From: Allacma fusca | Lineage: Eukaryota > Arthropoda > Collembola > Symphypleona > Sminthuridae | Direction of reading: 5' to 3' | Assembly (NCBI GenBank): GCA_947179485.1 | Contig: OX359245.1 | Location: 41,837,067 to 41,901,066 of the forward strand | Length of the DNA stretch: 64,000 nt | In this document: one piece after another, positions 12,790 through 25,295 of the stretch | Position numbering within the stretch: the first letter of the stretch is position 1 | How the letters are laid out: every line of letters begins with the position of its first letter | Made by a program: the position numbers and the translations under genes | Notes under the pieces: model-generated | Database searches by the model: none | What the model was told of the DNA's origin: nothing | Seen by the model: only the letters and a program-made list of their open reading frames with translations

Positions 12790-13107
12790 TGATAGTCCAT
12801 GATTAATTCTGTGAATTAAACCGTTGTCGCGAATACATAATTTTATTTACTGTCATCCCGAATGTCATCAGTTAGTCACTAGCCTTAATTTAGAGTTGTT
12901 CGGTCAATCATCGACTAACAAGGTTAGCAGACGCACACGAAAATAAAACTAACATTTTCTTTTTTAATAATTGGAATAAAATTAAATACATTTTTGAATG
13001 GAAAAAACTTTAAATGTTTGCTTCTGATTACTCAAGTATAGTATGTATACATATGTACCTATGTGTGTCTTCGTTATAGATTTCTTTTCTTCCCAAGCTC
13101 CTTGAAA

Positions 13108-15179
13108 TTAGTCCACCAAGAAGTTTTTGCTCTCAGGGTTACTTTGAATACTACAATCAAATTCAAAAGATGAAAACTATATTCATTGTGTCCTAGGAAT
13201 GGTAATATTCACAATCTTTTATATTCGAATTTTTGATTAAAATTGGCTAAAAAAAGCAAAATATTCTCTTCTCGGTGTAAAATCACTCTTAAATTAAGCC
13301 AAAAAATAACCACACAATATCGTTCTTTTATAAGAAAAACGTTTTTTTTAAGGAAAATATATTTTAAGGGTTTTTAATTTATAATGAAACTACATTGAAT
13401 TAACAAGAAAGGAATTTAACATACGCTGGACCCAGCAAGGATGAATCAAATGTTCGTCCAGCCTCTCCCTTGTCCAGTGCTTTGAGTCGTTCCATTTCCG
13501 TAGGTGTTAGCTCAAAGCTGAATAACTGTAGAAATTTTAAACAAAATAAATTAAATATTTAAAACAAGAATTGAACCACATTCCATGAATTTCATCAAGC
13601 CCTTGCCCAAAGGGGTAATAAAGTTACATCAATTCATACATCAAAATTCTGCCGAAGTCGCTCAGGATTAGTGCTCTTGGGGATAACAGCAATGTCTTGT
13701 TGAACCAAAAACTTCATTAAAATCTGCGCCGGGGTTTTTGAATGGCTCTTAGCTATGTCCAGGACTTCTGGATCTTCCAAAATCGAAATGGGCTCGAAGG
13801 GTCTGAAAATGTTAAAGTGTCATACAAAGGTAAATGATCAAAGTGACCCGAAATCCCAAAGTTCTGGACACCAACTGATTTCTGGAGGCGAAGTGAGATA
13901 AAGTTTCGTAATATTGATACCGTTTTGATGCCTGGTTCTCTCAATCAGTGTCTGCTTCATAACTGTCAAGTCTACGTCACCAAACAATTTAAACTTTTTA
14001 CCTACATTGTCTAATTTGTGAAAACCCTATTTGTTTCGGAGAAGATGAGGCAATCTGGTAAAGCAGTACGTAACCTTTATGCCTGTGTTATAAAACCGAA
14101 CGACAGAGGTCGCCCAGATCTCACTTCGCCCCTGGGTTACTCTTGACCCTAATGCTAGTCACGCATGGTTTTTTGCACTGGTAACTTCATTACTATTACT
14201 TTTCTTACATTCCATGCTGTGCATAGAACTGTTTCCTCCCGGGTGAGCCAATTGGAGCGTAAGCAACAACAGTAATGTTGTGTTTCCGGCATGTTTCTAG
14301 TAATGCGGGACGTTGGAAGTAAGCGTGGAGTTCGATCTGGAACGGTAATAAAAAAGACAATTCATAGTGTCTCATGTCCGACATTGCTAAACTATTACCT
14401 CGGAAAATACTATATTTTAACTTTATATCCTAACTTTATAATTTTGAATGGGCACATTACTTGATGATTTGCTGGTTGTATTTTGGATACTTTCATGATT
14501 CTCTCGATCTGTGACCGACAGAAATTGGAAATACCGATGGAACGAGCAAGGCCTTTTTCAACCTGGGCCTCCATGGCTCCCCAAATAGCCTCCAAGTCTG
14601 TCTTCGTATCAACTAAAAGTGTATCACCTTCCCTGGGGAAAAGCTGTTTATCATCAACGTACTGGAAGCCAATTGGGAGGTGTACGAGATAAAGGTCCAG
14701 GTAGTCGAGTTGCAAGTTTTTCAGGGAGAGTTGAATGAAATGGGGCACATGTTCTGGGCGCATGCCAATGGGGGGCAACTGTTTTTGAAAATATTTTGTA
14801 TTATAGTAAAATTGCCCTTATTTTTTAAAATTTTTACACTGATTATCTATCCATAAAAAATCCTACCTTCGTAACAATAAAAAGATCCTCTCTTTTAATT
14901 TTTCCAGAATCTAACCATCGTTTCAGAACTTTCCCGATGACGGCCTCGTTCTCATACATGTAAGCCGTGTCGATGTGACGGAAGCCAGTCTCTAGAGCAA
15001 CATCAAGTGCCTTCTCCAATTCCGTAGGGTCGCTGGACTGGAATTTTTAAATTAAATTTTTACTCATTGGGACTTGTACGAACTCAAGAATTCCGGAGTA
15101 TATCTATTAGTAATACCTGCCAGCTGCCAAGACCAACCAAGGGCATGGAGTACCCGTTAAAATATTTGACGGATGTCAT
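13108..15179 (-). CDS. aldo-keto reductase, copy 2 (7 exons, 328 aa)
   Basis: Second complete aldo/keto reductase, inverted relative to copy 1. Exons in coding order: 15117-15179, 14867-15037, 14461-14778, 14209-14336, 13640-13802, 13425-13525, 13108-13150. Every exon has exactly the length of its partner and all junctions are GT-AG. Tetrad D44, Y49, K78, H111 is kept (HIDTAYMYENE, FIVTK, LYLVHLP), as are GISNF and IPKST. Exon 1 is identical in protein sequence. Most changes are in exon 3 (HLPIGFQYVDDKQLFPREG), the end of exon 4 (QFYAQHGIPFEP) and the C-terminal residues (FDSSLLGPAIQSNPESKNFLVD). These surround the substrate pocket and loop C in AKRs, so substrate preference may differ; that is inference. 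No sign of decay. Confidence 0.93.
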
Positions 15180-15277
15180 TTTTATGAATCTTGAAAATAA
15201 AATTACTGTAGTGCTTCGACAATGTTACAATCAAACACTCGGGAATGAATGGGTCCGTCTCGGTCTCATATCTCTTC

Positions 15278-15311
15278 CTTATATCTCCAAATAAATGTGT
15301 TTTTCCATTGC
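15278..15311 (-). promoter_or_regulatory. AKR copy 2 core promoter
   Basis: Minus-strand GATATAAG at 15278-15285, with GCAAT at 15307-15311 where copy 1 has CCAAT. Same spacing to the start codon as in copy 1. Confidence 0.45.
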
Positions 15312-15780
15312 TCTATAGCTATTAGCAATCTATCTCGCCAACATTATCGACAATGGCTAAGTGTACGACAAACAGTTTACAAAGGTTGCGCTGATAATTG
15401 AAGCAATTGAGTTTGACTGTTTGTGAAGTGGAATATTTAATTACATTATGAGGACATGGAAAATACAGTATGATTTGACAGACGCAGAGTCCAGCATCAT
15501 TCAAGGTCATATTCAGGAAAATTTTGCAATTAATAATTGTCACTGTGGTATTTTGTGCTGACTATAGTTCGCCTGACACGACTCGACATTATCTAATGCT
15601 TTGATAATGCATTCTAACACTTACAATTATTAGAGAAATAACATTTGATCCTGGAAAGTCTTAAATATTCACATTCACTACATGTACTATTTCCTCATTT
15701 TCCTCAATGGTCAAATATCAATACCCTTCAATTCCAAACTCCGATTGCCCGTTTACTGGACATGAGCCTTGGTTTGCAAT

Positions 15781-15955
15781 CAGGGGTGGATTTACGGGGT
15801 GGCCCACCCTGGCCCGACCAGGTTAAAAATTTAGGGCCAGGGTAAAATAAATTTTGTCTAAGGCCCTCAGATTACATACATGCACATCCAAAGGACCACA
15901 AATCTATTTTGGGGGTTAGGGCCAGGGTGTAAATTATTTTATTAATCCACCCCTG
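15781..15955. mobile_element. short hAT-type MITE, CAGGGGTGGATT family
   Basis: Termini CAGGGGTGGATT and exact inverse. Flanking 8-mers TTTGCAAT (15773-15780) and ATTGCAAT (15956-15963) differ at one base. The interior has TTAGGGCCAGGG words. Other members: 38755-38881 (exact duplication) and worn copies in each F-box unit (about 21979-22139, 29375-29526, 43588-43754, 51907-52052, 56113-56161). Confidence 0.8.
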
Positions 15956-17130
15956 ATTGCAATCAAATATGACTCCCGGGACAGAGGACCACAGCAGAAC
16001 ATTTGTACCAAGCATAATTGGTGACGAATTACGTGAAGGAAGCCTTCCCCTAATTAGTATTTAGTCCTTTGTAATTTCTATTGTTATATATTTATAATTA
16101 AAATAAAATCCTTTGGATAGCGTTCCTTAGACGTTTTCCTACTCGTGGGTGGGCTTCTCCAAAAAACCAGCGAGTTTGTAATTTGGTCCAATCAAACGAC
16201 CCAGACCCGCCCTTGTACACAAACGGGCCTAAACTGATTATCCAAAATTTTGGAACATATTAATAATGACAGAAGAAATTATGCCAAATGGGAAAAGATT
16301 ATTGACCTGACCACATGCAATATTTAGTCCCGAATGGAATAGTCCCAACACTAATTCTGTCCCCTGACATATCAATAATCAGGACGGGATCGGGACAGCG
16401 AAATTGTCCCGACCCCGTCCCGATCACACCCCGTTTAAAAGCACTAGATTAATTCAAACGATTGTCAATATTTACTTGTCCATTATTATACATTTTGCTC
16501 CTCATGTGTTTAGATACCTTTTACGTATAGATGATTATACGTTTAGCTATGATACCAATACCAATACTAGTATAAAATTATAACGTGTGTAGTAACGTTT
16601 TAATTACCTTATTACCACGCCACCCGTAATTAATTAAATGAACCACACGGGTAGTTACAACTCTAGATCGCTATATTCACCTTAAGTTTGCTTAAAAACA
16701 CTGAAAAAGTAACGCAGGTAAACACAATTAACGCATTAGTAGTTTAAGGTGAGAATGAGGATTTAATGAGGTGGAATAAATTGGCTGCTTGTGACAATCT
16801 CTAATAGTAAAATATTTTGAGACAATAATATTGATGAGCCAAGCCAGGCAATATGAAATGAAAAAAAAAATCGTTTGTAGTAATTTATTTTGAGTAACAG
16901 TATTGTTTTTTATTTATATTTTATTACAGTGGTAACCAAGTGCAACCCGAAATTATGCTCAGAAATTTCTCTTGCAGTAATTTGGTTTAAGGCATGGCAT
17001 TAATAGTTTAATTATATTTTATTATTGTGGTAACCAGGTGCAACTTGCCCGGAACTATTAGATGGTAAATTAAGTACCTATAAAGTGTCAAACTAAATTT
17101 TTTTCTGAAAATCTTTAATTTAAGTAACAA
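15956..17130. other. intergenic, no gene seen
   Basis: Holds a GC-richer patch with inverted GTCCCGA/TCGGGAC words at about 16340-16437, perhaps a transposon end. Two imperfect direct copies of a TATTTTATTA...GTGGTAACCARGTGCAAC block lie at about 16916-16955 and 17013-17050. No supported exon. Confidence 0.45.
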
Positions 17131-19004
17131 TTTAAAAAATGCCAAACGTCTAAAATTAGAAGCTCTACCTTTCCAACATCTTTTCCCTAGAACATGAATT
17201 TCTCCAACCTTACTCTCTACTTTACTGGATCAGGTCAACAGTTTTAAATCTTGAAATGTAATTGTTTGACAATGAGTCGGTCACACATTTTTCGGTCGGC
17301 TTGCCTTACTTCGACTACAAGTAATAAGAAGGCAAAATGCTTACTACAATATTGGGAAAGGGATTGAATGTTGGTGGGGAAATGAATAAAGAAAAAAGTT
17401 AACGTTACACGTTACAGTGCAAACAAATGTGATTCCGCCAGTTTTTAAGACAATTTTTTCTCATTTTTTTTATTAAATTGTTTCACAGGCGCAAGTCAAG
17501 AATAATTGCTATCACAATAGTCCACTTGTCCAAAACTTGTAGTTAATAGGTTAAGATTTGTTGAAGATATTGGACATTAATAATTTTTACTCCAAGCCAA
17601 AAATTTATGTGGAATATTTGTCACGCTATTGTTTGGTAAAACGTTCCGGACTGTTCAACTACATATATACAGACAGTAGTAATTTATAGATCCAATACGT
17701 TGCAAATTGTGGGCCTGGACCGTAAAAATATAAAGGAATGCTTTAAGAGTTAAATGGAGAAAGATGCGGAAAAGAAATAATTTTGGCTATTACCATATTT
17801 TCACGAACTCATTACTTCAGAATCTGTGTTTGTGGGAATTTTCTCGTGCATTTCTGTTAGTCTAGTACCATCTTTCTTTAGGGCAAAATCTAAGGTCTGA
17901 GGGCCTCCAAATGTGAGGGAAGACTGACACAAACAAAAATATTTCTTCTTATTTACTATTTAAAACATTCAATACATTTTAGGGCTTAGGTCCTGAGACC
18001 GAAATAATTGTCGAGGCTCAATTAAAAATCCATTAAATTTGGTACAAGGAAAGTGATTCATACTTTTTTTAAATAAATTGTAGTCGAAATAATAAAACAC
18101 ATTCAAAACTCAGTATGACTATAGTTGTGAATACAAAATTATAGTAGATCAAAAATACACATCGACTCTAGTTTTGAACTGTAGTTTGTCGTACTTTTTG
18201 AGCTTCAGTTTATTTACCATATATAGATATCATATCATAACATTATAGTATAGAAATACTTTATTTTTGGTCCAACCAATGTAGTACTCTACTGGCTTTT
18301 ACTGGACAGTGGAAATCAAGTTGTGAGGTACACGCCCCGTAAACTCATCAACAACATGTCCCACACTAATTAATACTTAATGACTTACGTAGAAATTATT
18401 AAAATTAAGGAAGATACAGTACATTTTGCTCGATAATGGTTCCATTCCATACCTATCATTTTCAAGTAGTAAGTAAGATATTGAAAAACATACGAGACAT
18501 GGTATACTTCAAAAGCTGCACTTATGTATGTTATGAGAAATAAATTCTTAAGTTCAAATTTCGTACAAACTTAATCTTTTTAACTTATCCCTACTTTTTA
18601 GTACACAATGTCTGATTTGGGAAAAAAACTAAATTAGCTCCACTTCTATGACCAACGTATCAGCTGGTTTTGAGTCAATTTTGGAAAAATTATTAAAAAT
18701 TATTTAAAGGAATTTCCTTTTAAATGTTTTAATTGCATTTAGAGACATTAACCAAACGTTGCGGACAAACATTTCGCAAAAGCTCTCTCTAATAAATTTC
18801 CTTAAGCGTAATAATTATTTAATACATTTCATCAGATGTTCAATACCGTGGTATCTATATAGTTATCTAGTTCTAACAGTCGAATTAAAGAGGAATTCAA
18901 AGACCGGACAAGTTGGCATGGTTATATATATAGTTTTGTATTTAGTGTAGATATTACAAAAGTATAATACATATATAGAAGGTTGACTCTTTCCTAGTAC
19001 ATCT
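17131..19004. other. downstream flank of F-box unit 1, no gene
   Basis: Homologous to 24710-26867, 39405-40729, 52440-53204 and 60600-61170. It holds the empty site corresponding to the MITE insertion at 23693 (near 17110) and to the PIF-like insertion at 25296 (near 17550). Confidence 0.6.
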
Positions 19005-21135
19005 TTAGACTCTACGAGCATTGGGTAACATCTCTGCTACTTGATCCATTGCACTTTGAAATCCCCAGTATTTAGTATCTGCAATGATAATCCTTTCCAG
19101 GTGCCCAATGGAGTCACGGAGTAGAGGAGCGGATAGAGAATGGTTCTGCAAAATTAAATCAGGAGTTTTATCATTACATTTAATACTGACCAGCAATAAA
19201 CAAGGAATGTCAAAAAATAAAATCAACTGACGGGAACCGACTTACCCAATGAAGAGCGACTTTTCTTAGTTTGGGTACTCGGGGTAGGCAATAACGTACC
19301 ATGTCCGGATCAACCTTAAAACTTGAACCAAAAACAATAGTCTCCAATTCTACAGCAAAACAATAACAACTTTTATAAACATGTAAATGTAATAACAGAA
19401 ATTGGTTTCTATTAACTCCTATGTTCATTTTCAATTACCCATAAAATCTGTGATAGATTTTTGACGAGGAATATTTTCAATGGACCCACCCCGCTCTATA
19501 CACTCGGCAATCGTTGCAATATCCATGCCCGAAAAATCTAAGAAATTACAGTGGCCGTCTAAAGACAGTTCTGTCAGCTTCGGGAAGGCCTCAAAGATGT
19601 CATTCACGGTAACAGTGGTGGAGTCAAATGAGGACATGGTAAATGTAAGTGAGGTCACTTTGGGGAACTGTCGGCTGACGTATTTCAATAAAACCATTAA
19701 TTCTTGGTGAGATGGGGGATAAAGAAAATCGTAAATGTCGATCATAATTTCCAAGGATTGAATTCCCAGATGGGGGTTGTATACATCTTCCACTAACGTA
19801 TACTCATTGGTATCTTCATAGAAAACAATGACATTCTCAAGAGACGGGAATTTCTCAGGGGTCAAAGACGACAAAGCAGTGTTGATCGAAACTTGTATTG
19901 TTTTTAAATTAAGGAATTTCAGCTCCAGCCCAATGCTAACCGGGACATTCGTGAAGAGTCCCTCTAACAAGGGAGATACATTTTGACAGATTAAATCCCA
20001 TTGAGGAAGCACGTCAGGCCTGGATAAATCCCGATCCACTAGGGTTAATTTTCTAAGCCCTGAAAATCTTAATGTCTCCAGATATTCCCAGGAAGGCATT
20101 GAAACTTTCGAAACCAGTAAAAACTCCTTTAAATTGTCGACATTGGCTTCCAGCAGCAGGCTGTGCATTGAGGCACTATCATCAATTAACAAAACTATTT
20201 GCTCGGGCTTGCACATTCTCAGGAAGGATTTCATAAACCCAACGTGTGTGCATTCTTTGCAATGGTCTTCGATTTGCAAAGACTTCAGAGACGTCAGTTT
20301 GATCCCATCGCTCTTTAAGAAATCATCATCCAAACATTCTTCACCTTCATAAGCGGTAATTGCCAAATTCTTTATCTTGGTCTGATTAGTCGTCAGGAGA
20401 AGCAGGAGGTGTGACTCATCCGGAACTGGGTCATCTTCGTCCAATGTCAGACTCAAGTTTGTAATGGGAATATTGGGCAGAGAAGTCAAAACCTGGAAGA
20501 CCGGGTTGCTGAATGAATTTCCTTCGGCGTGGAAATTTTGAAACGGGAACGGTAAATCGTGTAATTGACCAAATGATCTTTGGAGTAGCAATTTTGTGAA
20601 CTCCATCAAATCCGGGTCGCACTCTCTAAACATCACCATTGAACAAGCTCGGAGGGACTCACTTGCATAGATGTTCCATGATTTGGAGACCAAGCGGCAA
20701 GTTTTTAGCATCCCTACATCCTTCAAATACTGGAGAAAAATGACAGATACCTGAAAAAAAAACCAGAGCATTAAAATACTATACTATAATACGTTTAATG
20801 TACAATGGTTTTGGAATAGGAACAACTATATGAACTTTCTTCGGCAAAAATGCTGCAAAGCTCCTGAAAGTCATAAACATACTTAAAGCCCATTGGACCC
20901 CCGAGCTGAAGATTTTCAATAAGATTAATACGATTTAGTTAAATAAAGTTAAACATGATTTGTCTATTTTAGGACAAATTTCGTAGATTTAAAAAGTTAC
21001 CGATTCTGGGATTGTCTCGACGAATTTCAGATCATCATTTGCGTCAGCAAGATTTGACGGGGAACTTCCAGACGACAGTCCTGTACTTTTGGAATCTTCG
21101 TCTCCCCGAAACCGCTTACTCTGTTGTGAGTCCAT
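19005..21135 (-). CDS. F-box/LRR-like protein, array copy 1 (4 exons, 563 aa)
   Basis: Exons in coding order: 21001-21135, 19439-20750, 19246-19349, 19005-19145; all GT-AG; intron phases 0, 1, 0. The F-box is split by intron 1: exon 1 ends VETIPES and exon 2 continues VSVIFLQYLKDVGMLKTCRLVSKSWN, matching the P-E...IF.YL...L...R.VS+.W core. F-boxes bind Skp1 in SCF ubiquitin ligases; here the rest (residues about 80-560) has irregular leucine-rich segments (LRKLTLVDRDL, LTELSLDGHCNFLDFSG) and would bind substrate. Residues 1-45 are polar with basic QSKRFRGDE, a possible nuclear signal. HCKEC supplies a CxxC pair. Start chosen because this ATG is conserved at the same distance in all five copies. 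Complete; substrate unknown. Confidence 0.85.
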
Positions 21136-21230
21136 TTATTCCAAAAGCCCCCTCCAATTTGATCTCCAAGTGCAGAATATGTAGATAGAATCCCTTTCCT
21201 TCAATTTTTGCGATCCACTTCACCTCCAAC

Positions 21231-21420
21231 AACTGTATCTTTGTTGGAAATCTGAACATGAAAGCAGACGATATTATTCAACTTGACCTTAAGGCATTGC
21301 TTTACTATGAATTCCAATTTAATAGCAAACTTCAAAGCGCACGTCCCCAAGGGTTCCCACGGTAGTTTTGGATTTGTCTTCTTATTTTTCCTGGCTCATT
21401 TGACCACATTATATCCTTAT
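21231..21420 (+). pseudogene. RRM-like relic, unit 1, head-to-head with the F-box gene
   Basis: The frame at 21231 reads NCIFVGNLNMKADDIIQLDL (RNP2-like IFVGNL). Then, in another frame from about 21330, GSHGSFGFVFLFF (RNP1-like, RRM consensus [RK]G[FY]GFV.F). The gap of about 35-40 residues between the motifs fits an RRM. The change of frame between the halves is shared with the unit 3 relic. No further domain or flanking exon seen, so it is probably a captured and decayed exon. Alternative: chance similarity. Confidence 0.4.
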
Positions 21421-22590
21421 AGAGACCATGAGCAAGAATATACTCAAATCTGGAACAAAATTCAAGCCCCTTATTAATATATTCTTATCTCGGGTGATAC
21501 TTAATTGTGTTAAAATAAAAACTAGTGTGATTTGAAATTTCCGAGTACGCTATCCCTAGAAGTGCTTTCTGAATTAAGATCCAAAATCGTACACTTATAC
21601 CATCTTTCATGGATTTTAACAAAATTGTGGCACTTAATGGGAATTCGTTAAAATATTTGTTGTCACAAAATTTATAAAACGATCTCGGCAAAGAGAGAAA
21701 GAGTTTACTATCGTATTTGAAATACATATCCCCAAAATCGACCATTCATTTTGACATCATCTTTTCAAGTCATGTTTTGAGGTAATTTTAGATTCGATGG
21801 AATAAAAAATATACAAAAATGTAGTAGCTTTCTCTGTACAAAAATTGAATTACACACGTGAGCAGTATTCAATATGTATAGGAAACCTAAAGTTATTTTT
21901 TTTTTGGATTCTGTCTTACAGTGCCCCAATCAGCTGTACGGGTTATTTGGATTAAAAGCGAAATATGTAAGTATGTAGCAGTGGATTAATAAAATAATTT
22001 TGACCCGGGGCCTAAACCTCAAAACAGATTCGCCTTTTTCCGCATGCACAATATCAGGGCCTTCTTTAAAAACTGTATACTCAGGCACTATAATATGCTT
22101 TATCCTGGTTGGGCCAAGTACCCCATAAATCCACACCTGGAAATATATTTTGCAGAATATTCCACAAAAACACAGGTAAAAATAGAAAGGACAAATCCGT
22201 TTACAATTGAATAACCTCGGATGAATTCCACCAAGTCTCTGTAACGAATTTATTAATATACCGGGTAATTAAAAAGTTTTCCCTAGATGAAGTTAAGAAT
22301 CACATCATCCATTGTTATAATCCGATTGTCACTGTGGCTATAGCCAAAAAATATGTAAGAATACCAAAAGAGAAGAAAAGAACTTCACGTCCAAGGCATG
22401 CAAGGTCCAACTGTAGGTCCACATTTGTCCACATGTAAATTATTAAGGCAATGCCCCCAACGCAACTTGCAGCGTTGCACTTTGCAGCACTGGTGCCTTC
22501 GTCTAGTCCGACTTGACTAGGAAAATAGGGAATACACTAGACTCAAGGTTAAGGCGAAGCGAAATGAATAGACTCGAATAGACTAGCGAT

Positions 22591-23203
22591 CAAAGGTGTC
22601 CACCTAACCTATTCATAGGCCTATATATAGTATAAAAATAGGCAGGATGCAAAATCCAAGTAATTATAGGTAGTAAAATAGGGTGCAGTAATTACCGCTA
22701 AAATTAATCCTATATTATATGTAGGAGCTGCAAGAGTTCACTTTTTATTTAGGAACAAGGTAGGCAGTTTGCGAAGGTAAAAATAGGCATATTTAATAAT
22801 CTATTGACAAATTTGTCAAGCAATTATTTGATTTAACCTTAAAATAAATCTCAAAAATATTCTTCAAATACGTGAAATTTTAGTAGTTCGATTTTGTTCA
22901 TGTGTTACGATTGCACGTACTTACATAGATGATTTTTAGTTGAAAAAATAAGCCTTTGTAGGCTAAAAATAGGTGTTTATAGGCTAAAAAATAGGCCTTT
23001 ATGGGTTAAAATATAGGCCTTTATAGGCTAAAATATAGGCCTTTATAAGCTAAAATATAGGCAGAAACATTACAGGAGCATATATGTAGGCAAATAGGTA
23101 GGCAATTTATTTTTGATAAATAATGTAGGTTAATATGTAGGGAAGGCAATGCTGCAAAAAATATGTAGTATTTTAGATAGGCTGAACCTTTTGGACACCT
23201 TTG
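22591..23203. mobile_element. hAT-type MITE, CAAAGGTGTCCA family (copy 1)
   Basis: Termini CAAAGGTGTCCA and exact inverse; exact 8-bp target duplication CTAGCGAT at 22583-22590 and 23204-23211. The interior has many TATAGGCCTTTATAGGCTAAA words. Copy 2 at 56162-56743 is closely similar over its length. No coding capacity. Confidence 0.88.
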
Positions 23204-23692
23204 CTAGCGATACGTGAGATTTAGAAGAAGTAGACTAGACTAGACTAGTCAGGTATTGAAAGCACATTGAATAGAATATATTTGACTAGGAAAATATACC
23301 AATTCCTGTTCACAGATTCCGCTCAAGTTAGGCATCATAGCAAATAGGCCTCCGCAGAGACAGGATTTGGAAGTTAGAACTTGGGAGGGAGGTAGGATTT
23401 GGGAGTTAGGTTTTTACGGAGGAAGTTAGGAGTTGAGATTAGGCGTTGTAATTAGGGAGTAAGGTTTTAGGGTCTGCCTAACGAGGTCAAGTGGTGAGAG
23501 ATGATCCAATATCTGAAATTTGAGCAAACATTGAAGCACTCACTTGATTATTAATTTTTAAATTTTCGATTGACGAATTGCATTATTTCCCAATTTGTGG
23601 CTAAATTTCAGCTAGTACTGGTTTGAAATATCTTTTTACCTACAAAATGTCAAACTTTTTTTCTGAAATTCTTTAATAATTGAAGTAATAAT

Positions 23693-24698
23693 TAGGGAAT
23701 GTCGATTGAAAATGCCCTCGTATATATGCCCGCCAAGCTGAATATGCCCAAAATGCCCGCCAACGTGCCATATTTTTGGGCACGTTGGCACATTGGGAAA
23801 ATGCCCTAAATTGGGCATTTTCGACAGGGCATATTCGGCATTTTGGGCATTTTCAGTAGGGAATATTTATTATTTTTTGTAGACAAAACTCAGCAATATA
23901 GTCAAGTCAAAAAAGCCACTATTCACTATTAAAATGAAATATTCTAAAAAGGCCTACATGTCAATTTTGCTCAAATATATTTTATTTCAAAGTATACTTC
24001 ATGTGTATCATACAATCGCCTTATATTGAATTGCAGAATGCAATACTGTTGCATTTTGTATAACGTTAATCAGAATGCTCTAGTTCTTCTCGCGTGTACG
24101 GTTCTTCAATGATAAATGCGTCCTCAAAAAAATCCTCCCCATCAGAACTTTTATTTCTGTAACTTTCAACCTCTGCAGCCGTTGCTCAGCCTTCGGCTGA
24201 AATAATATCGGCATAAATAAAATTTCTCATATCAACTTTTTCTAACAAGTGCTTCGAGGTTGCAGAGTTTATTGCATTCCAAAATGTGAGTTATGTTTGA
24301 CTACTAAATTAAAAATAATACGGGAACAATTTCAATGTTGAACTGTGAAACCACCCGTCAATTAGCAACAATGCAATGGTTAGAAGTTTCAAAACTTTTA
24401 CAATTGTCTACTGACCAGATTTATTTACCTGTATGTTAAAACGGCGAGTAATCGTTTTTAGTTATAACAATGTGTGCTGGGCAGTTTAACGTCTGGAAAA
24501 GGTAATCGGCCGGAAAATTGGAGTTGAATATGCCCAAAATGCCAAATATGCCCAGGAATGAAAATGCCCAAAATGCCCGTGCCGAATGTGCCCAAAATCT
24601 ACGTATTTGCCCAAAGTTGAAAATGCCCAAAATGCCAGGGCATTTTGGGCAGGCATGATGCCCAATATGCCATGGCATTTTCAAATCGACAATCCCTA
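23693..24698. mobile_element. hAT-like MITE with GGGCATTTT array (copy 2)
   Basis: Termini TAGGGAATGTCGATTGAAAA and imperfect inverse; exact 8-bp target duplication GTAATAAT at 23685-23692 and 24699-24706. Arms hold GGGCATTTT/AAAATGCCC words; the middle is different from the 9428-10396 member. Unit 1 has the uninterrupted site near 17110 (TTTAAGTAACAATTTAAA), so the insertion followed duplication of the units. Confidence 0.85.
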
Positions 24699-25295
24699 GT
24701 AATAATTCAAACAATCCCGAGCGTCTGAAATTAGAAGTTCTGCTATCCCAAAACTTTTCCATCCTCTATCGAACAGGAATTTCTCCAACCTTGCTCTCTA
24801 CTTTACTGAATCATGTCAACAGTTCTGAAAATAGGGATCCGCTTCTCTGTATAGCTTCTTGGAAACCCTACAAAATTTCCTAATGCCTAAAATTCTGACA
24901 AAATCCTGAGTTTGCTTCTCGTTTTAAATTATTGTGACCAAAAATTCTTTTTTGCTAAGGTCAATGAAAAAATTTTTAAACAAATTTGGAAATGTAATTA
25001 TTTTGGACAATGGGTCGGTCACACATATTTCGATCGGCTTCCCTTATTTCGGCTATAGGTAAAAAACGATAGGACACATAAATACATATCATGTCATTTA
25101 GGCAACCATTTTTACTACAGTATTGTGAAATGGAGGGAAATTAGGGGAAAAGAAAGTAAGGGAAGAAGTAACGTTACACGTTACAGTAAGTGTGATTCGG
25201 TCAGTTTTTTAGGGATTTTTTCACAGATTTCTCTTAATTTGTTTCATTGGGGCGAGATGAGAGTCGCGATCACAATAGCCCAAACTTGTTGTTAA

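Larger units (their letters stand above)
12790..15775 (-). repeat. right arm of the AKR inverted duplication
   Basis: Inverse counterpart of about 5041-8390. It carries a complete AKR gene on the minus strand and the same upstream block (CAAACCAAGGCTCATGTCC on the minus strand). It lacks the foldback element of the left arm. Just beyond its upstream end it bears a different MITE (15781-15955), where the left arm has the hAT 3551-5039. Confidence 0.85.
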
